The notes: generated by a model not told the origin, from the letters alone. Numbered from the stretch's first letter, positions 1 to 10,289 are shown. The stretch is DNA of 64,000 nucleotides from Pseudoalteromonas xiamenensis (GCF_042431545.1 NZ_JBHLYX010000001.1), one strand, 5' to 3'. Translations and numbers: made by a program.

Positions 1-995
1 CACTTCACGAAGATGCGCGCTACAACCAAGATACCTTTTTGATTAACAATCGCTACACAATCAGCTCAGACATCCTTAAAGTGATTGTGGAGGCGTATCC
101 CGCTGCGTGTACTGAACATGAAGTGATGGAACGCGTGAGTCGCTTCCAATGGCGTGTAGAAAACCTCCCAGGTGTGCAATCAGCTGTTTCGTTGAGTAGT
201 GTGTCGCAATCGGTGAACGCAGGTTACAACGAAGGCAATTTGAAATGGCAAATGATCCCTCGTAATGAAGCATCATTGGTACAAGCAACTTCTCGCATTG
301 AAACAAGTACAGGTTTACTAAATGGCGATTGCTCGGTTATGCCTATTATCGTGTTCATGCAAGACCATAAAGCAGAAACTATCGAACACGTCATTGCCTC
401 GGTAAAAGAGTTTGCTAAAGAAGAGGGGACAGACAAACTTCAGTTTAAATTGGCTTCAGGTCCGATTGGTGTAATGGCTGCAACGAATGAATCGGTGTCT
501 GCTGCACAAATGCCAATGATGGTCTATGTTTATGGTGCTGTAATCGTTTTATGTTTGATTAGCTTTAGAAGCGTTCGTGCAACAATCGCGGTGGTGTTGC
601 CACTTTATATTGTATCAACGTTAGCTCAAGCATTAATGGTTCATTTAGAGATCGGTTTAACAGTATCTACATTGCCTGTTATTGCGCTAGGTGTTGGTAT
701 CGGTGTCGACTACGGTATCTACATTCTTTCGTCAATGATGGGGCAACTGAAGCAGGGTGTTGCTCTGAACATCGCCTATCGTAATGCGCTCGCTGAACGA
801 GGTAGTGCGGTGCTGTTTACCGGCATCACATTGGCCGTGGGTGTGAGTACATGGATCTTCTCTGCGCTTAAATTCCAAGTTGATATGGGCATCCTTTTGA
901 CGTTCATGTTTTTGGTAAATATGTTGGGTGCAGTACTACTTTTACCAGCCATTGGAGCCTTCATCTGGTCTGACCAGAAAAATAAATGTGAATAA
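1..995 (+). CDS. MMPL/RND-family exporter, 3' part (5' end outside window)
   Basis: The reading frame is open from base 3 to the TAA at 993-995, so this is the C-terminal part of a longer gene that starts upstream. The visible part has a soluble periplasmic-type stretch of about 170 residues and then five hydrophobic segments. The motif GVGIGVDYGIYILS lies in the middle of the membrane part, which is typical of RND/MMPL superfamily permeases (inner-membrane, proton-driven exporters). A full-length member has two such halves; only the second is present here. The substrate cannot be told. In related bacteria such genes often sit beside DUF1302/DUF1329 genes, but that neighbour would lie outside the window. 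No clear intrinsic terminator follows, and about 200 bases separate it from the next gene. Confidence 0.85.
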   Translation, partial: LHEDARYNQDTFLINNRYTISSDILKVIVEAYPAACTEHEVMERVSRFQWRVENLPGVQSAVSLSSVSQSVNAGYNEGNLKWQMIPRNEASLVQATSRIETSTGLLNGDCSVMPIIVFMQDHKAETIEHVIASVKEFAKEEGTDKLQFKLASGPIGVMAATNESVSAAQMPMMVYVYGAVIVLCLISFRSVRATIAVVLPLYIVSTLAQALMVHLEIGLTVSTLPVIALGVGIGVDYGIYILSSMMGQLKQGVALNIAYRNALAERGSAVLFTGITLAVGVSTWIFSALKFQVDMGILLTFMFLVNMLGAVLLLPAIGAFIWSDQKNKCE

Positions 996-1196
996 ATGTT
1001 CCATGAAAAAGTCGTCATTAACGATTTATATCTATATTTTGTGAATAGATGAGCAAACAGCTGAAAAAGCTTGAAATGTTTTCGTCGAAAAGGCTGTTTA
1101 TTAGCGTAAGAAAGGTTAAAATTCACCTGACTCCACGCTAATAAATGGCTGTACAATAATCTACCGTTCAAAGGTGGTATAGATTAAGGAACACAT

Positions 1197-4100
1197 ATGA
1201 CACAAAATGAAGGTCAAGCATCAGTTATCCTCGATAATGTATGCAAGCTGATCCAAAAGAAAGTTCACGCTGAGCATGTGTCACTCGTTGAGAAATTTGC
1301 CAAATCCCTGTACAGCAACATGTCGAAAGAGGATTTGGTAAAACGTAACGACAGTGATCTCTACGGTGCTGCACTTAGTCTCTGGAATGCGCTAGAAAAA
1401 AATAACACAGATGAGCCATTCATCCGTGTTTTTAACCCAGAGGTAGCAAAAGACGGATGGCAATCGTCTCACACTATCGTCGAAATCATCGTAAAGGACA
1501 TGCCATTTTTGGTTGATTCAGTCCGTATGGCGATGAACCGCGAAAACATTGTTTCTCATCTGTTGTTACATACTCCTCTCAAATTACAACGTAATGAAAA
1601 AGGCGTTATTTCAGCTATTTCTAATTTGAAAGCTGAGCAAGAATCAACGTCAACGAAAACGGTGTTCTTTATTGAAATCGACCGTCAAACGGATAATAAA
1701 GTCATTGAGCGTTTTACGGCTGAACTTAAATCTTCGCTAAGCGATGTTTCAGTTGCAGTTGAAGACTGGCTGCTTATCCGCGATAAACTTGTCGAAGTTT
1801 CAAAATCTCTACCAACACGTCCACATCAATGTACAGAGCATGAAGTTGCAGAAGCATCTGAATTCTTGAATTGGTTAGTGAGCGACAATTTCACGTTCAT
1901 GGGTTACCGTCAATACGACTTAACACCGGTGAAAGGTGATTACGAACTTAAAGCGGTTACCGGTACAAGCTTAGGTCTGATGAAAAACTCTGAGGACGAT
2001 GCAAGTTTGTTCTTATCGAGTCTGCCAGAAGGCGCACGAAAAGAAGCGCGTAGCAACAATTTACTCGTGTTAACAAAAACGAACTCTATCTCACGCGTTC
2101 ACCGTCCTGCTTACATCGACTATGTAGGTATCAAACGTTTCGATAAGGAAGGCAATGTAATTGGTGAAGATCGTTTCATCGGTTTGTTCTCTTCTAACTT
2201 CTACAACAACAGTGCTCGCGACGTCCCTATTCTGAAAAGTAAAATAAATCGCATCATGGAAATGTGTGATTTTGCACGTGGCACACACGCTTACAAAGCA
2301 GTGTTGAACATTCTAGAGACATACCCTCGAGATGAATTAGTTCAAGCACGTGAAAACGAATTGCTTGAAGTCGCAACAGGCGTTCTGCAAGTACAAGAAC
2401 GTGACATGTGCCGTCTATTCGTTCGTAAAGACGTATATGGTCGCTTCTTCTCGTGCATGGTTTATGTTCCTCGTGAACGTTACAACACTGCACTGCGTCG
2501 TGAAACGCAAGTTCTGTTGGCTAATGCGTTTGGTTCTCAAGAAAAAGTGGAATTTACTACTTTCTTCTCGGAATCAACACTAGCTCGTACTCATTACATC
2601 GTTCGCGTGGCGGACAATAACATCGAAATTAACGTGAAAGACATCGAAAATAATTTACGAGAAGCAGCTCGTACGTGGGAAGATAAACTACAAAGCGCGT
2701 TGCTTGAAGGTGCGGGTGAATCACGTGGCAACGAATTGACACGTAAATACACGAATGCGTTCCCACACTCATATAAAGATCAAGTTCTACCCAGTGCGGC
2801 AGTGGTTGATATTGAAAAGCTTGAGCAATTAACGGAAGAGAACAAGTTAGAAATTCTATTCTATCGTCCTCAAGAGGAAGCGAATACCTCTATCGTGCGC
2901 TTGAGCTTGTACCACAAAGATGAGCCAATTCATCTTTCTGATGTTATGCCAATGCTTGAAAACTTTGGCTTGCGCGTAATTGGTGAAACGCCATTCCCAG
3001 TTAAAACCACTGACGGTAAAGTAAACTGGATCATGGATTTCTCTATGATCCTAGACAGCAAACGCATCGCTGACTTTGATAAAGTATCAGCTCGATTCCG
3101 TGCGGCACTGACCAACGTTTGGAACAACCGTTTAGAAAACGACGGCTTCAACCGTTTAGTTCTAATTGGTAACATGACAGGCCGTGAAGCTTCAATCCTT
3201 CGTGCTTACGCGAAGTACATGCGCCAAATCGGTGTGACATTCTCGCAAAACTACATCGAAGCAACATTTGAGCATTATCCACACATTGCACAGATGATTG
3301 TTGAGTTGTTTACGAAGAAATTCGATCCTAAGAAGCCAGGTACTGAGAAGCAATTAGAGAAAATTATTGAAGCGGTATACGCAGAACTTGAAAACGTAGC
3401 AAACCTAGATGACGACCGTATCATCCGTCTATACGTTGACATGATCAATGCAACACTGCGTACAAACTTCTATCAAAAAGACCGTGATGAAAAAGCCAAG
3501 TCTTACATCTCGTTCAAGATCAAATCTCGTGGCATTCCAGATATGCCGTTGCCATTACCTGCATTTGAAATTTTCGTCTACTCACCTCGCGTTGAAGGTG
3601 TTCACTTACGTGGTGGGAAAGTGGCTCGTGGCGGTCTTCGTTGGTCTGACCGTCGTGAAGATTTCCGTACAGAAGTACTTGGTCTTGTTAAAGCGCAGAA
3701 TGTTAAAAACACGGTTATCGTACCTGTAGGTTCAAAAGGTGGCTTCGTATGTAAGCAACTGCCGACAGAACGTGAAGCATTCTTTAAGGAAGGCCAAGAG
3801 TGTTACAAGATCTTCATTCGCGGTTTATTAGATATTACTGACAACATTATTCATGGTGACATCGTTCCGCCAATGAATGTTGTTCGTCATGACGAAGATG
3901 ACCCATATCTTGTAGTTGCTGCGGATAAAGGTACTGCTACATTCTCTGATATCGCAAATGGTATCGCTGAAGAGTATAACTTCTGGTTGGGCGATGCATT
4001 TGCATCAGGTGGCTCAATCGGCTATGACCACAAGAAAATGGGTATTACTGCTCGTGGTGGTTGGGAATCAGTTAAACGTCATTTCCGCGAAATGGACATT

Positions 4101-6035
4101 GACTGTCAAACAACGGATTTCACCGTGGTAGGCATTGGTGACATGGCTGGTGACGTATTCGGTAACGGTATGTTGTTGTCGAAACATATTTGTTTACAAG
4201 CCGCGTTTAACCACATGCATATCTTCATTGATCCTACGCCAGACCCAGCAAAATCGTGGGAAGAGCGTAAGCGCATGTTCGAATTGCCACGTTCATCATG
4301 GGAAGACTATGATAAATCGTTAATTTCAGAAGGCGGTGGTATTTTCTCTCGTGCAGCGAAGTCAATTACGTTGACGCCTGAAATGAAGAAAATGATCGGC
4401 ACGAAAAAAGCGGCGATGACACCAAACGAATTGATTAAAGCATTACTTACAATGCCTGTTGATTTGTTGTGGAACGGCGGTATCGGTACATACATTAAGC
4501 ATTCTAAAGAAACGAATGCGGATGTAGGTGACCGTGCAAACGACGCACTACGTATCAACGGTGGTGAGTTGGGTGCGAAAATTCTAGGTGAAGGCGGTAA
4601 CTTAGGTGCGACGCAACTAGGTCGTATTGAGTTTGCTGCAAAAGGTGGTCGCGTAAACACAGACTTCATCGATAACGTAGGTGGTGTTGCGTGTTCAGAT
4701 AACGAAGTTAACATTAAGATCCTACTGAACGGTTTAGTAGCGGAAGGTGATTTAACGCGCAAACAACGTGACGAATTGCTTTACTCAATGACTGATGAAG
4801 TAGCGCAACTGGTGTTGAAAGACTGTTACCGTCAAACGCACACGCTGTCTATCACTAAGTCTAAAGGTCCAGATACACTGAAAGAGAAAGTGCGCTTTAT
4901 CCATGCTCTTGAAAAAATGGGTAAACTAGACCGTGCTATCGAATTCATTCCGTCAGATGAAGAACTCGCTGAGCGTGCGGCGGCGGGCAAAGACTTAACA
5001 CGTCCAGAACTCTCTGTGCTTGTCTCTTACTCGAAGATGGTATTAAAAGAGTCGTTGGTTGTTGAAGAAATTGCAGACAATCCGTACTACAGACAATTCC
5101 TTGTAAATTCATTCCCAGCGCCACTTCGCAGCAAATTTAATGCGGCGATGGACAACCATCCGCTACGTCGCGAAATCATTGCAACTAAACTTGCTAACGC
5201 GATTGTTAACGACATGGGCTTAAACTTCATGGTTCGTATGCATGAAGAAACAGGCGCGACTGACGCAGAGATTGCATTGTGTTATTCAATCGCAAGTGAA
5301 GTGTTTGAAATGAAAGACACATGGAATGAAATCTCAAGTTTAGACAACAAGATTTCTTCTGAAATTCAAACCGAAATGTTGTATCAACTTCGTCGTACGG
5401 TTCGTCGTGCAACACGTTGGTTCTTACGTCACCGCAACAAAGCATTGACGATTCAAGAAACTATCGAGTTCCACAAACCGACGTTTAAGGATTTGGCAGC
5501 AAATCTACATAACTACATGGTTTCTAGCGAAAGTGAGTTAATCGTTGATGCAGCACGTGACCTTGAAAAGGCAGGTGTACCAGCTCATATTGCGCTGCGT
5601 ATTGAGTCGCTTTCAAGCTTGTTCTCTGCGATGGATCTTGCAGAAGTTGTCCACAAAACGAACAAGCCTGTGGCGTTGGTTTCTGAGACTTACTTCAAGC
5701 TTGGTAACAAGATGGGTCTACACTGGTTCCTTGATCAAATCACTAAACAACCAGTGGCGAACCATTGGCAAGCGCTTGCGCGTGCGTCATACCGTGAAGA
5801 GTTGGATTGGCAGCAACGCTCACTTTCAGAAGTGGTGTTGGCAAGTTCGGTTGAAGAAGCTCAAGATGTCGAAACGCAAATTGATACTTGGATGGAATCA
5901 CAAAACCTATTGCTACAACGTTGGAAGCAAATGTTGGCCGAGTTTAAGACCTCTCAAAGTCATGACTTTGCGAAGTTCTCTGTAGCACTAAGAGAGCTGA
6001 TGCTTCTTAGTCACAACTGCGATACTTCCAAATAA
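1197..6035 (+). CDS. gdhB: NAD-specific glutamate dehydrogenase, large (about 180 kDa) type
   Basis: This 1612-residue cytoplasmic protein is of the Bac_GDH family and converts glutamate to 2-oxoglutarate plus ammonia with NAD. The N-terminal half holds the long regulatory (ACT-like) region. The dehydrogenase core begins near residue 800 with RGGKVARGGLRWSDRREDFR and VPVGSKGGFV, the glutamate/catalytic-lysine region of this family. The nucleotide-binding part follows, with VVGIGDMAGDVFGNG near residue 980. The length matches the usual 1580-1650 residues. AAGGA lies 7 bases before the ATG. It is a single-gene unit closed by a strong terminator. It would feed amino-acid nitrogen and carbon into the TCA enzymes encoded further on. 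The family assignment is secure; the gene symbol follows Pseudomonas/Shewanella usage. Confidence 0.96.
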   Translation: MTQNEGQASVILDNVCKLIQKKVHAEHVSLVEKFAKSLYSNMSKEDLVKRNDSDLYGAALSLWNALEKNNTDEPFIRVFNPEVAKDGWQSSHTIVEIIVKDMPFLVDSVRMAMNRENIVSHLLLHTPLKLQRNEKGVISAISNLKAEQESTSTKTVFFIEIDRQTDNKVIERFTAELKSSLSDVSVAVEDWLLIRDKLVEVSKSLPTRPHQCTEHEVAEASEFLNWLVSDNFTFMGYRQYDLTPVKGDYELKAVTGTSLGLMKNSEDDASLFLSSLPEGARKEARSNNLLVLTKTNSISRVHRPAYIDYVGIKRFDKEGNVIGEDRFIGLFSSNFYNNSARDVPILKSKINRIMEMCDFARGTHAYKAVLNILETYPRDELVQARENELLEVATGVLQVQERDMCRLFVRKDVYGRFFSCMVYVPRERYNTALRRETQVLLANAFGSQEKVEFTTFFSESTLARTHYIVRVADNNIEINVKDIENNLREAARTWEDKLQSALLEGAGESRGNELTRKYTNAFPHSYKDQVLPSAAVVDIEKLEQLTEENKLEILFYRPQEEANTSIVRLSLYHKDEPIHLSDVMPMLENFGLRVIGETPFPVKTTDGKVNWIMDFSMILDSKRIADFDKVSARFRAALTNVWNNRLENDGFNRLVLIGNMTGREASILRAYAKYMRQIGVTFSQNYIEATFEHYPHIAQMIVELFTKKFDPKKPGTEKQLEKIIEAVYAELENVANLDDDRIIRLYVDMINATLRTNFYQKDRDEKAKSYISFKIKSRGIPDMPLPLPAFEIFVYSPRVEGVHLRGGKVARGGLRWSDRREDFRTEVLGLVKAQNVKNTVIVPVGSKGGFVCKQLPTEREAFFKEGQECYKIFIRGLLDITDNIIHGDIVPPMNVVRHDEDDPYLVVAADKGTATFSDIANGIAEEYNFWLGDAFASGGSIGYDHKKMGITARGGWESVKRHFREMDIDCQTTDFTVVGIGDMAGDVFGNGMLLSKHICLQAAFNHMHIFIDPTPDPAKSWEERKRMFELPRSSWEDYDKSLISEGGGIFSRAAKSITLTPEMKKMIGTKKAAMTPNELIKALLTMPVDLLWNGGIGTYIKHSKETNADVGDRANDALRINGGELGAKILGEGGNLGATQLGRIEFAAKGGRVNTDFIDNVGGVACSDNEVNIKILLNGLVAEGDLTRKQRDELLYSMTDEVAQLVLKDCYRQTHTLSITKSKGPDTLKEKVRFIHALEKMGKLDRAIEFIPSDEELAERAAAGKDLTRPELSVLVSYSKMVLKESLVVEEIADNPYYRQFLVNSFPAPLRSKFNAAMDNHPLRREIIATKLANAIVNDMGLNFMVRMHEETGATDAEIALCYSIASEVFEMKDTWNEISSLDNKISSEIQTEMLYQLRRTVRRATRWFLRHRNKALTIQETIEFHKPTFKDLAANLHNYMVSSESELIVDAARDLEKAGVPAHIALRIESLSSLFSAMDLAEVVHKTNKPVALVSETYFKLGNKMGLHWFLDQITKQPVANHWQALARASYREELDWQQRSLSEVVLASSVEEAQDVETQIDTWMESQNLLLQRWKQMLAEFKTSQSHDFAKFSVALRELMLLSHNCDTSK

Positions 6036-6050
6036 TTTCAAAACCGATAG

Positions 6051-6081
6051 AATACCCCAGTTTTAACTGGGGTATTTTTTT
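6051..6081 (+). terminator. Intrinsic terminator of the glutamate dehydrogenase gene
   Basis: A perfect 12-bp inverted repeat (AATACCCCAGTT / AACTGGGGTATT) with a 2-base loop is followed by a run of T. It starts 15 bases after the stop codon. Confidence 0.93.
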
Positions 6082-6170
6082 GTCCCAAAGTTTATTTTTT
6101 TCTTTTTGATGACAAAGCGTGTTTTGATTCAACAAAAAGAAATGATGCGATTAGTTACTAAGGAGTTTTC

Positions 6171-7181
6171 ATGTTTTATGATTTAGCGCGCCGATTCATG
6201 TTTAGTAAAGATGCCGAATGGGCACACGAATTCGCCTTAGATAATTTACGCCGCTTCTCTGGTACACCGTTAAGCCTTGCTTGGTCTCAGACGATAACAG
6301 ATAAGCCGGTTAACTTTTTAGGTTTAGAATTGAAAAACCCTGTTGGGCTTGCAGCAGGTTTAGATAAAAACGCGGAATGTATCGACGCATTTGCGCAAAT
6401 GGGCTTTGGTTTTATCGAAGTAGGTACCGTTACGCCAAGACCACAGGCGGGCAACGATAAACCTCGAATTTTTAGACTTCCAGAAGCGGATGCAATTATT
6501 AACCGCATGGGATTTAACAACAAAGGCGTCGACAATTTAATAAACAATGTTAAAGCGTCAAAATACAAAGGTATTTTAGGTATTAACATCGGTAAAAATA
6601 AAGACACGCCAAATGAACAAGGAAAGGATGATTACATTCACTGTATGCGAAAAGTGTTTGAACACGCGAGCTACATTACCGTAAATATTTCTTCTCCTAA
6701 CACACCTGGCCTTCGTGATTTACAATATGGCGAAGCGTTGGATGACTTACTAGAAAGTTTAAAATCAGAGCAAATGGATTTAACGGCTAAGCACCAAAAA
6801 AATGTGCCTATGCTGGTAAAGATTGCACCGGACATTGATGCAGTTCAAGTTGCACAAATAGCGGAATCGTTGCTAAAAAATCGCATTGATGGCGTTATCG
6901 CGACAAACACGACTCTAGAGCGTGAAGCGGTTAAAGGTTTACGTTTTGCAGACGAAGCAGGTGGGTTGTCCGGTCATCCAGTACGCGAAAAGTCCACTCA
7001 TGTGGTATCTGAACTCAAACGGATCACGGAAGGTAAGCTGCCGATCATTGGAGTAGGTGGGATCGATGATGCACGATCTGCAAAAGAAAAATTGTCTGCG
7101 GGTGCGTCGCTAGTTCAGGTTTATACTGGCTTTATCTATAAAGGCCCAAGAGTGGTGAAAGAGATCGTCGAATCGTTATAA
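6171..7181 (+). CDS. pyrD: Dihydroorotate dehydrogenase (quinone), class 2
   Basis: PyrD is an FMN enzyme that oxidises dihydroorotate to orotate and passes electrons to quinone, the fourth step of pyrimidine synthesis. It is peripheral at the inner membrane. The 336 residues match E. coli PyrD. Visible signatures are the amphipathic N-terminus that contacts the membrane, KNPVGLAAGLDKN, NISSPNTPGLRDLQ (with the catalytic serine typical of class 2) and IIGVGGIDDA (FMN phosphate site). AAGGAG stands just before the ATG. The next gene is zapC, the neighbour pyrD also has in E. coli. No terminator is seen between them, but zapC has its own promoter-like sequence. Confidence 0.97.
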   Translation: MFYDLARRFMFSKDAEWAHEFALDNLRRFSGTPLSLAWSQTITDKPVNFLGLELKNPVGLAAGLDKNAECIDAFAQMGFGFIEVGTVTPRPQAGNDKPRIFRLPEADAIINRMGFNNKGVDNLINNVKASKYKGILGINIGKNKDTPNEQGKDDYIHCMRKVFEHASYITVNISSPNTPGLRDLQYGEALDDLLESLKSEQMDLTAKHQKNVPMLVKIAPDIDAVQVAQIAESLLKNRIDGVIATNTTLEREAVKGLRFADEAGGLSGHPVREKSTHVVSELKRITEGKLPIIGVGGIDDARSAKEKLSAGASLVQVYTGFIYKGPRVVKEIVESL

Positions 7182-7232
7182 GGATCAGGTATATAACAAA
7201 ACGATCCTAAACAAATTGTTATTATAAAAAAT

Positions 7233-7260
7233 TTCACATCGCGATATTTCGCGTTATACT
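7233..7260 (+). promoter_or_regulatory. Putative sigma-70 promoter of zapC
   Basis: TTCACA (5/6 to the -35 consensus) at 7233-7238 and TATACT (5/6 to the -10) at 7255-7260 are separated by 16 bases. Transcription would start near 7267. This makes the GTG at 7264 unusable as a start and favours the TTG at 7306 for zapC. Confidence 0.55.
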
Positions 7261-7305
7261 CTCGTGCACTATTTGAATTTTCAAAATTGTGCACGGGGGC
7301 AGATT

Positions 7306-7833
7306 TTGCAAGCATCTAAAGACTGGCGATGGAAACGCTCAGAAGAGTCTAATCGATTGCATGTGGATCTTGGTCCTGACATGGAACTCATCACACCCTA
7401 CAAACTTCGGTTACTCACTGAAGATACTCGTGTAAATCCAAATTTTAGTCTTCAAGACGCAGAATTTTACAATCAAGTTTTCTGTTACTTGCAACAGTTT
7501 GCTGTGTGGAGCGAAGCTGTTTGTTGTCAAATCGCATTAAACGCGACCGCTGCAAAACATTACTTACTCCCCATGCAACCAAAAAGTTGGTTTTTTAAGC
7601 CGTATTTGGGGGCTACTGCGATTAACGACGCTGTAGTTGTACTCGAAAGCGACTGTCAGCAAGGTGAGTTTTTAATTGTTGAATGTGGTTCAGAAGCGTC
7701 ATTGTGCATCAATCTTCAGGCCGAATTTAGACTCGACGAACATTTAATTCTTGAACCCTTTCAAGCTATCCGAGTATTGAATAATCGGATCCACCCTTTA
7801 ATGGCTATGCAAAAGTCAGCACAAACAGCGTAA
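7306..7833 (+). CDS. zapC: Cell division protein ZapC
   Basis: ZapC is a small cytoplasmic protein that binds FtsZ and promotes bundling of FtsZ filaments at the Z-ring. The protein matches E. coli ZapC in several places: the N-terminal DWRW, MQPKSWFF (E. coli MPKSWHF), the central FLIVECGSEASLC and AIRVLNNRIHP near the end. I chose the TTG at 7306, preceded by GGGGG 6 bases upstream. It gives 175 residues starting four residues before the conserved DWRW, close to E. coli's 180. The upstream in-frame GTG at 7264 would lie at or before the likely transcription start. The place between pyrD and rlmL is the same as in E. coli. Confidence 0.88.
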   Translation: MQASKDWRWKRSEESNRLHVDLGPDMELITPYKLRLLTEDTRVNPNFSLQDAEFYNQVFCYLQQFAVWSEAVCCQIALNATAAKHYLLPMQPKSWFFKPYLGATAINDAVVVLESDCQQGEFLIVECGSEASLCINLQAEFRLDEHLILEPFQAIRVLNNRIHPLMAMQKSAQTA

Positions 7834-7913
7834 AAAGCTTTTTAGCTTTATACATTTGCACTGGTTCACAAATGTATTAATCTGTAGTTCTCTAATTCAA
7901 TTGAAGCAACATG

Positions 7914-7922
7914 TGATATAAT
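7914..7922 (+). promoter_or_regulatory. Extended -10 promoter element before rlmL
   Basis: TGATATAAT is a perfect extended -10 (TGn plus TATAAT) lying 33 bases before the TTG start of rlmL. No good -35 is seen at 17 bases, as is usual for extended -10 promoters. Confidence 0.5.
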
Positions 7923-7954
7923 CCCGAAGAATTTGAATTTTAGGGTTTAACAAG

Positions 7955-10066
7955 TTGCAATTTATCGCTTTAACCTCCATTGGCGTCGAAACGTTACTCG
8001 CAGAAGAACTGCAAACATTCGGTGCGACCATTACAAAGCAAACGATCGGTTCAGTTCGTTTTGAAGCTGACAGTCTACTCGCTCAGAAAATTTGTTTGAG
8101 TACGCGTTTTTCAACGCGGATCATGATGATGCTTTCTCAAAGTAATGACGTCAAAGATAAAGATGCCTTGTATAAACTCGCAAAGAACATTGAATGGGGC
8201 GAGTGGTTTGGTCCAAAACAAAGTTTCGCAGTTGAATTTAACGGTACTAATACATTACTGAAAAACTCACAGTTTTCAGGCATGGTCGTAAAGGACGCGA
8301 TTGTTGATTACTTCAATGATAAAGATGGGCAGCGTCCGAACGTCGACAAAACAAGCCCGAATGTGCGTGTTGTTGGTAAATTAAATAAATCAGATTGTGC
8401 GCTCTATGTCGATTATTCAGGTCCGCGTTTGTCAGACAGAGGCTATCGTACAAAACAGGGCCAAGCGCCAATCAGGGAACATTTGGCAGCGGCGTTGATT
8501 AAGCGCAGTGGTTGGCTGGAAGACCCAACAAAGCCGCTTTTTGACCCTTGTTGTGGTTCAGGTACATTGTTGATTGAAGCCGCTTCTATGGCTCAAAATA
8601 TTGCTCCCGGACTTCAAAAACGATTTGCGTTCCAAGATTTACCTGGTTTTCGCGATGCAAAGTTTAAAGAAATTAAGCAAGCCCTTCGCGATGCGCAGGT
8701 AACACCGAACCTTTGGTTGATTGGCCATGACATTGACGAACGTGTGTTGAGCGTTGCGGAACAAAATGCTTCGCGTGCAGGTTTTGAAGGTCAGATCCAA
8801 TTTAAATTAGCAGACGCGAACAAACTTACTGCTGTTGCGAAACGTCCTGGCCACGTTGTGTCGAATTTACCCTATGGTGAGCGTTTGGGTGGTATGGCGG
8901 AGCTTGTGAATTTGTACCGTAATTTAGGTGGTGCATTTAAACAATCTTTCCAAGATTGGCATGTGGCGCTGCTTGGTACAGACGAGAGCCTCTTTAATCT
9001 TCTAAAGCTAGTGCGCGCTAAAACCTATAAGTTTAAAAACGGTCCACTTGACGTACTTTTCAATCTTTATCAACTTGATGCCCGCCAGGTATCACAAGTA
9101 AATCGCACTAATACGCTTCATTTCGAGACGTCGTCGGCTTTTGCTAACCGTCTTAAGAAAAACCTTCAAGGTCTTAAATCTTGGGTAAAACAAAATAACA
9201 TTGAAGCATACCGCGCTTATGACGCAGACATTCCAGAGTACAATGTTGCTGTAGATGTTTATCCATCACACGCGGTTATTTACGAATATGCGGCGCCAAA
9301 AAATGTAGATGAAAAAGTCGCTGAAAAGCGTTTGCAGGACGTCATTACGCTGACAGCACAAACACTCGACGTGGCACCTGAGAATGTGGCTGTTAAAGTA
9401 CGCAAACGCCAAAAAGGGGAAAATCAATACGAGGTATTGAGCCGTCAAGATCGCGTTATGGAAGTAAACGAATTCGGTGCGAAGTTTAAGGTCAATTTAT
9501 TCGACTATTTGGATACAGGATTATTTTTAGATCATCGTTTGGCACGACGTTACATCCAAGAAAACGCAAAAGACAAACGATTCCTGAATCTGTTTTCGTA
9601 TACAGGAAGTGCATCAGTCCATGCGGCACTCGGTGGAGCAAAATCTGTTGTGACGGTAGATATGTCACGTACTTACCTTAAATGGGCGGAAGAAAACTTT
9701 GCACTTAATAATCTAAAAAGCCCACGTTACCGTTTCGAGCAAGCTGATTGTTTAAAGTGGCTAGAGCATGCGCAAGGTCAATACGATCTGATCTTTTTAG
9801 ACCCGCCAACTTTCTCCAATTCGAAACGTATGCAAGCCGTGTTTGATGTGCAGCGAGATCATATTCAGCTGTTTTCATGGGTGAAGAAAATTCTGAGCTC
9901 AAATGGCACACTTCTGTTTTCGAACAATAAGCGTGGTTTTGAAATCGACGAACTTGGTTTGATGGGACTGGGTTTAAAAGCGCAATGTATTTCAGATAAA
10001 ACCATTTCACCCGACTTTAAGCGCAACAAACAAATACATAATAGCTGGTTGATCACGCATGCCTAG
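7955..10066 (+). CDS. rlmL: Bifunctional 23S rRNA methyltransferase RlmKL (G2445 N2 / G2069 N7)
   Basis: The protein methylates two guanines of 23S rRNA. It is 703 residues long (702 in E. coli). The order is a THUMP domain in the first 150 residues, the RlmL methyltransferase with DPCCGSGTLLIEAA and NLPYGERLGG, then the RlmK methyltransferase with FLNLFSYTGSASVHAALGG and FLDPPTFSNSKRM. Translation starts at TTG; there is no ATG near the conserved N-terminus. The end overlaps the next gene by 8 bases, and the operon continues through uup to the DUF3466 gene. Confidence 0.96.
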   Translation: MQFIALTSIGVETLLAEELQTFGATITKQTIGSVRFEADSLLAQKICLSTRFSTRIMMMLSQSNDVKDKDALYKLAKNIEWGEWFGPKQSFAVEFNGTNTLLKNSQFSGMVVKDAIVDYFNDKDGQRPNVDKTSPNVRVVGKLNKSDCALYVDYSGPRLSDRGYRTKQGQAPIREHLAAALIKRSGWLEDPTKPLFDPCCGSGTLLIEAASMAQNIAPGLQKRFAFQDLPGFRDAKFKEIKQALRDAQVTPNLWLIGHDIDERVLSVAEQNASRAGFEGQIQFKLADANKLTAVAKRPGHVVSNLPYGERLGGMAELVNLYRNLGGAFKQSFQDWHVALLGTDESLFNLLKLVRAKTYKFKNGPLDVLFNLYQLDARQVSQVNRTNTLHFETSSAFANRLKKNLQGLKSWVKQNNIEAYRAYDADIPEYNVAVDVYPSHAVIYEYAAPKNVDEKVAEKRLQDVITLTAQTLDVAPENVAVKVRKRQKGENQYEVLSRQDRVMEVNEFGAKFKVNLFDYLDTGLFLDHRLARRYIQENAKDKRFLNLFSYTGSASVHAALGGAKSVVTVDMSRTYLKWAEENFALNNLKSPRYRFEQADCLKWLEHAQGQYDLIFLDPPTFSNSKRMQAVFDVQRDHIQLFSWVKKILSSNGTLLFSNNKRGFEIDELGLMGLGLKAQCISDKTISPDFKRNKQIHNSWLITHA

Positions 10067-10289
10067 TTTGACGTTGTATCATACTGAAGGTTGCCATTTA
10101 TGCGAAATGGCACATGACCTGATAGGTGACGTAGTCGATTTATCGGTTTTACAACTTCAAGATATAGTTGATGATGCAGAATTAATGGAACGGTATCAGG
10201 TTTCTATTCCTGTATTACTAAGACAGGACAACGGAAAAGAACTGTATTGGCCTTTTGATAAACAACAAGTAGAAGAATTTTTAGCATAG
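10059..10289 (+). CDS. Glutaredoxin-like (DUF836) small thioredoxin-fold protein
   Basis: This 76-residue cytoplasmic protein has an N-terminal beta strand followed by the redox motif CHLC (residues 12-15) and a conserved SIPVLL near residue 50, the cis-proline region of a thioredoxin fold. It belongs to the glutaredoxin-2-like DUF836 family, whose substrate is not known. Translation is coupled: its ATG lies inside rlmL (8-base overlap) and its TAG ends 1 base before uup. A glutaredoxin-like gene between rlmL and uup suggests a ribosome-related role, but this is only inference from position. Confidence 0.85.
   Translation: MPSLTLYHTEGCHLCEMAHDLIGDVVDLSVLQLQDIVDDAELMERYQVSIPVLLRQDNGKELYWPFDKQQVEEFLA

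Noticed and set aside
776..1171. Minus-strand frame overlapping the end of the MMPL gene
   Set aside because: Mostly antisense to a conserved membrane segment; composition and start context give no support.
4307..4762. Long minus-strand frame inside the glutamate dehydrogenase gene
   Set aside because: It is a shadow of a strongly conserved coding region, with no family features or ribosome site.
7850..7877. Inverted repeat ATACATTTG/CAAATGTAT after zapC
   Set aside because: Not followed by a T-run and with a 10-base loop; weak as a terminator and no known operator fits.
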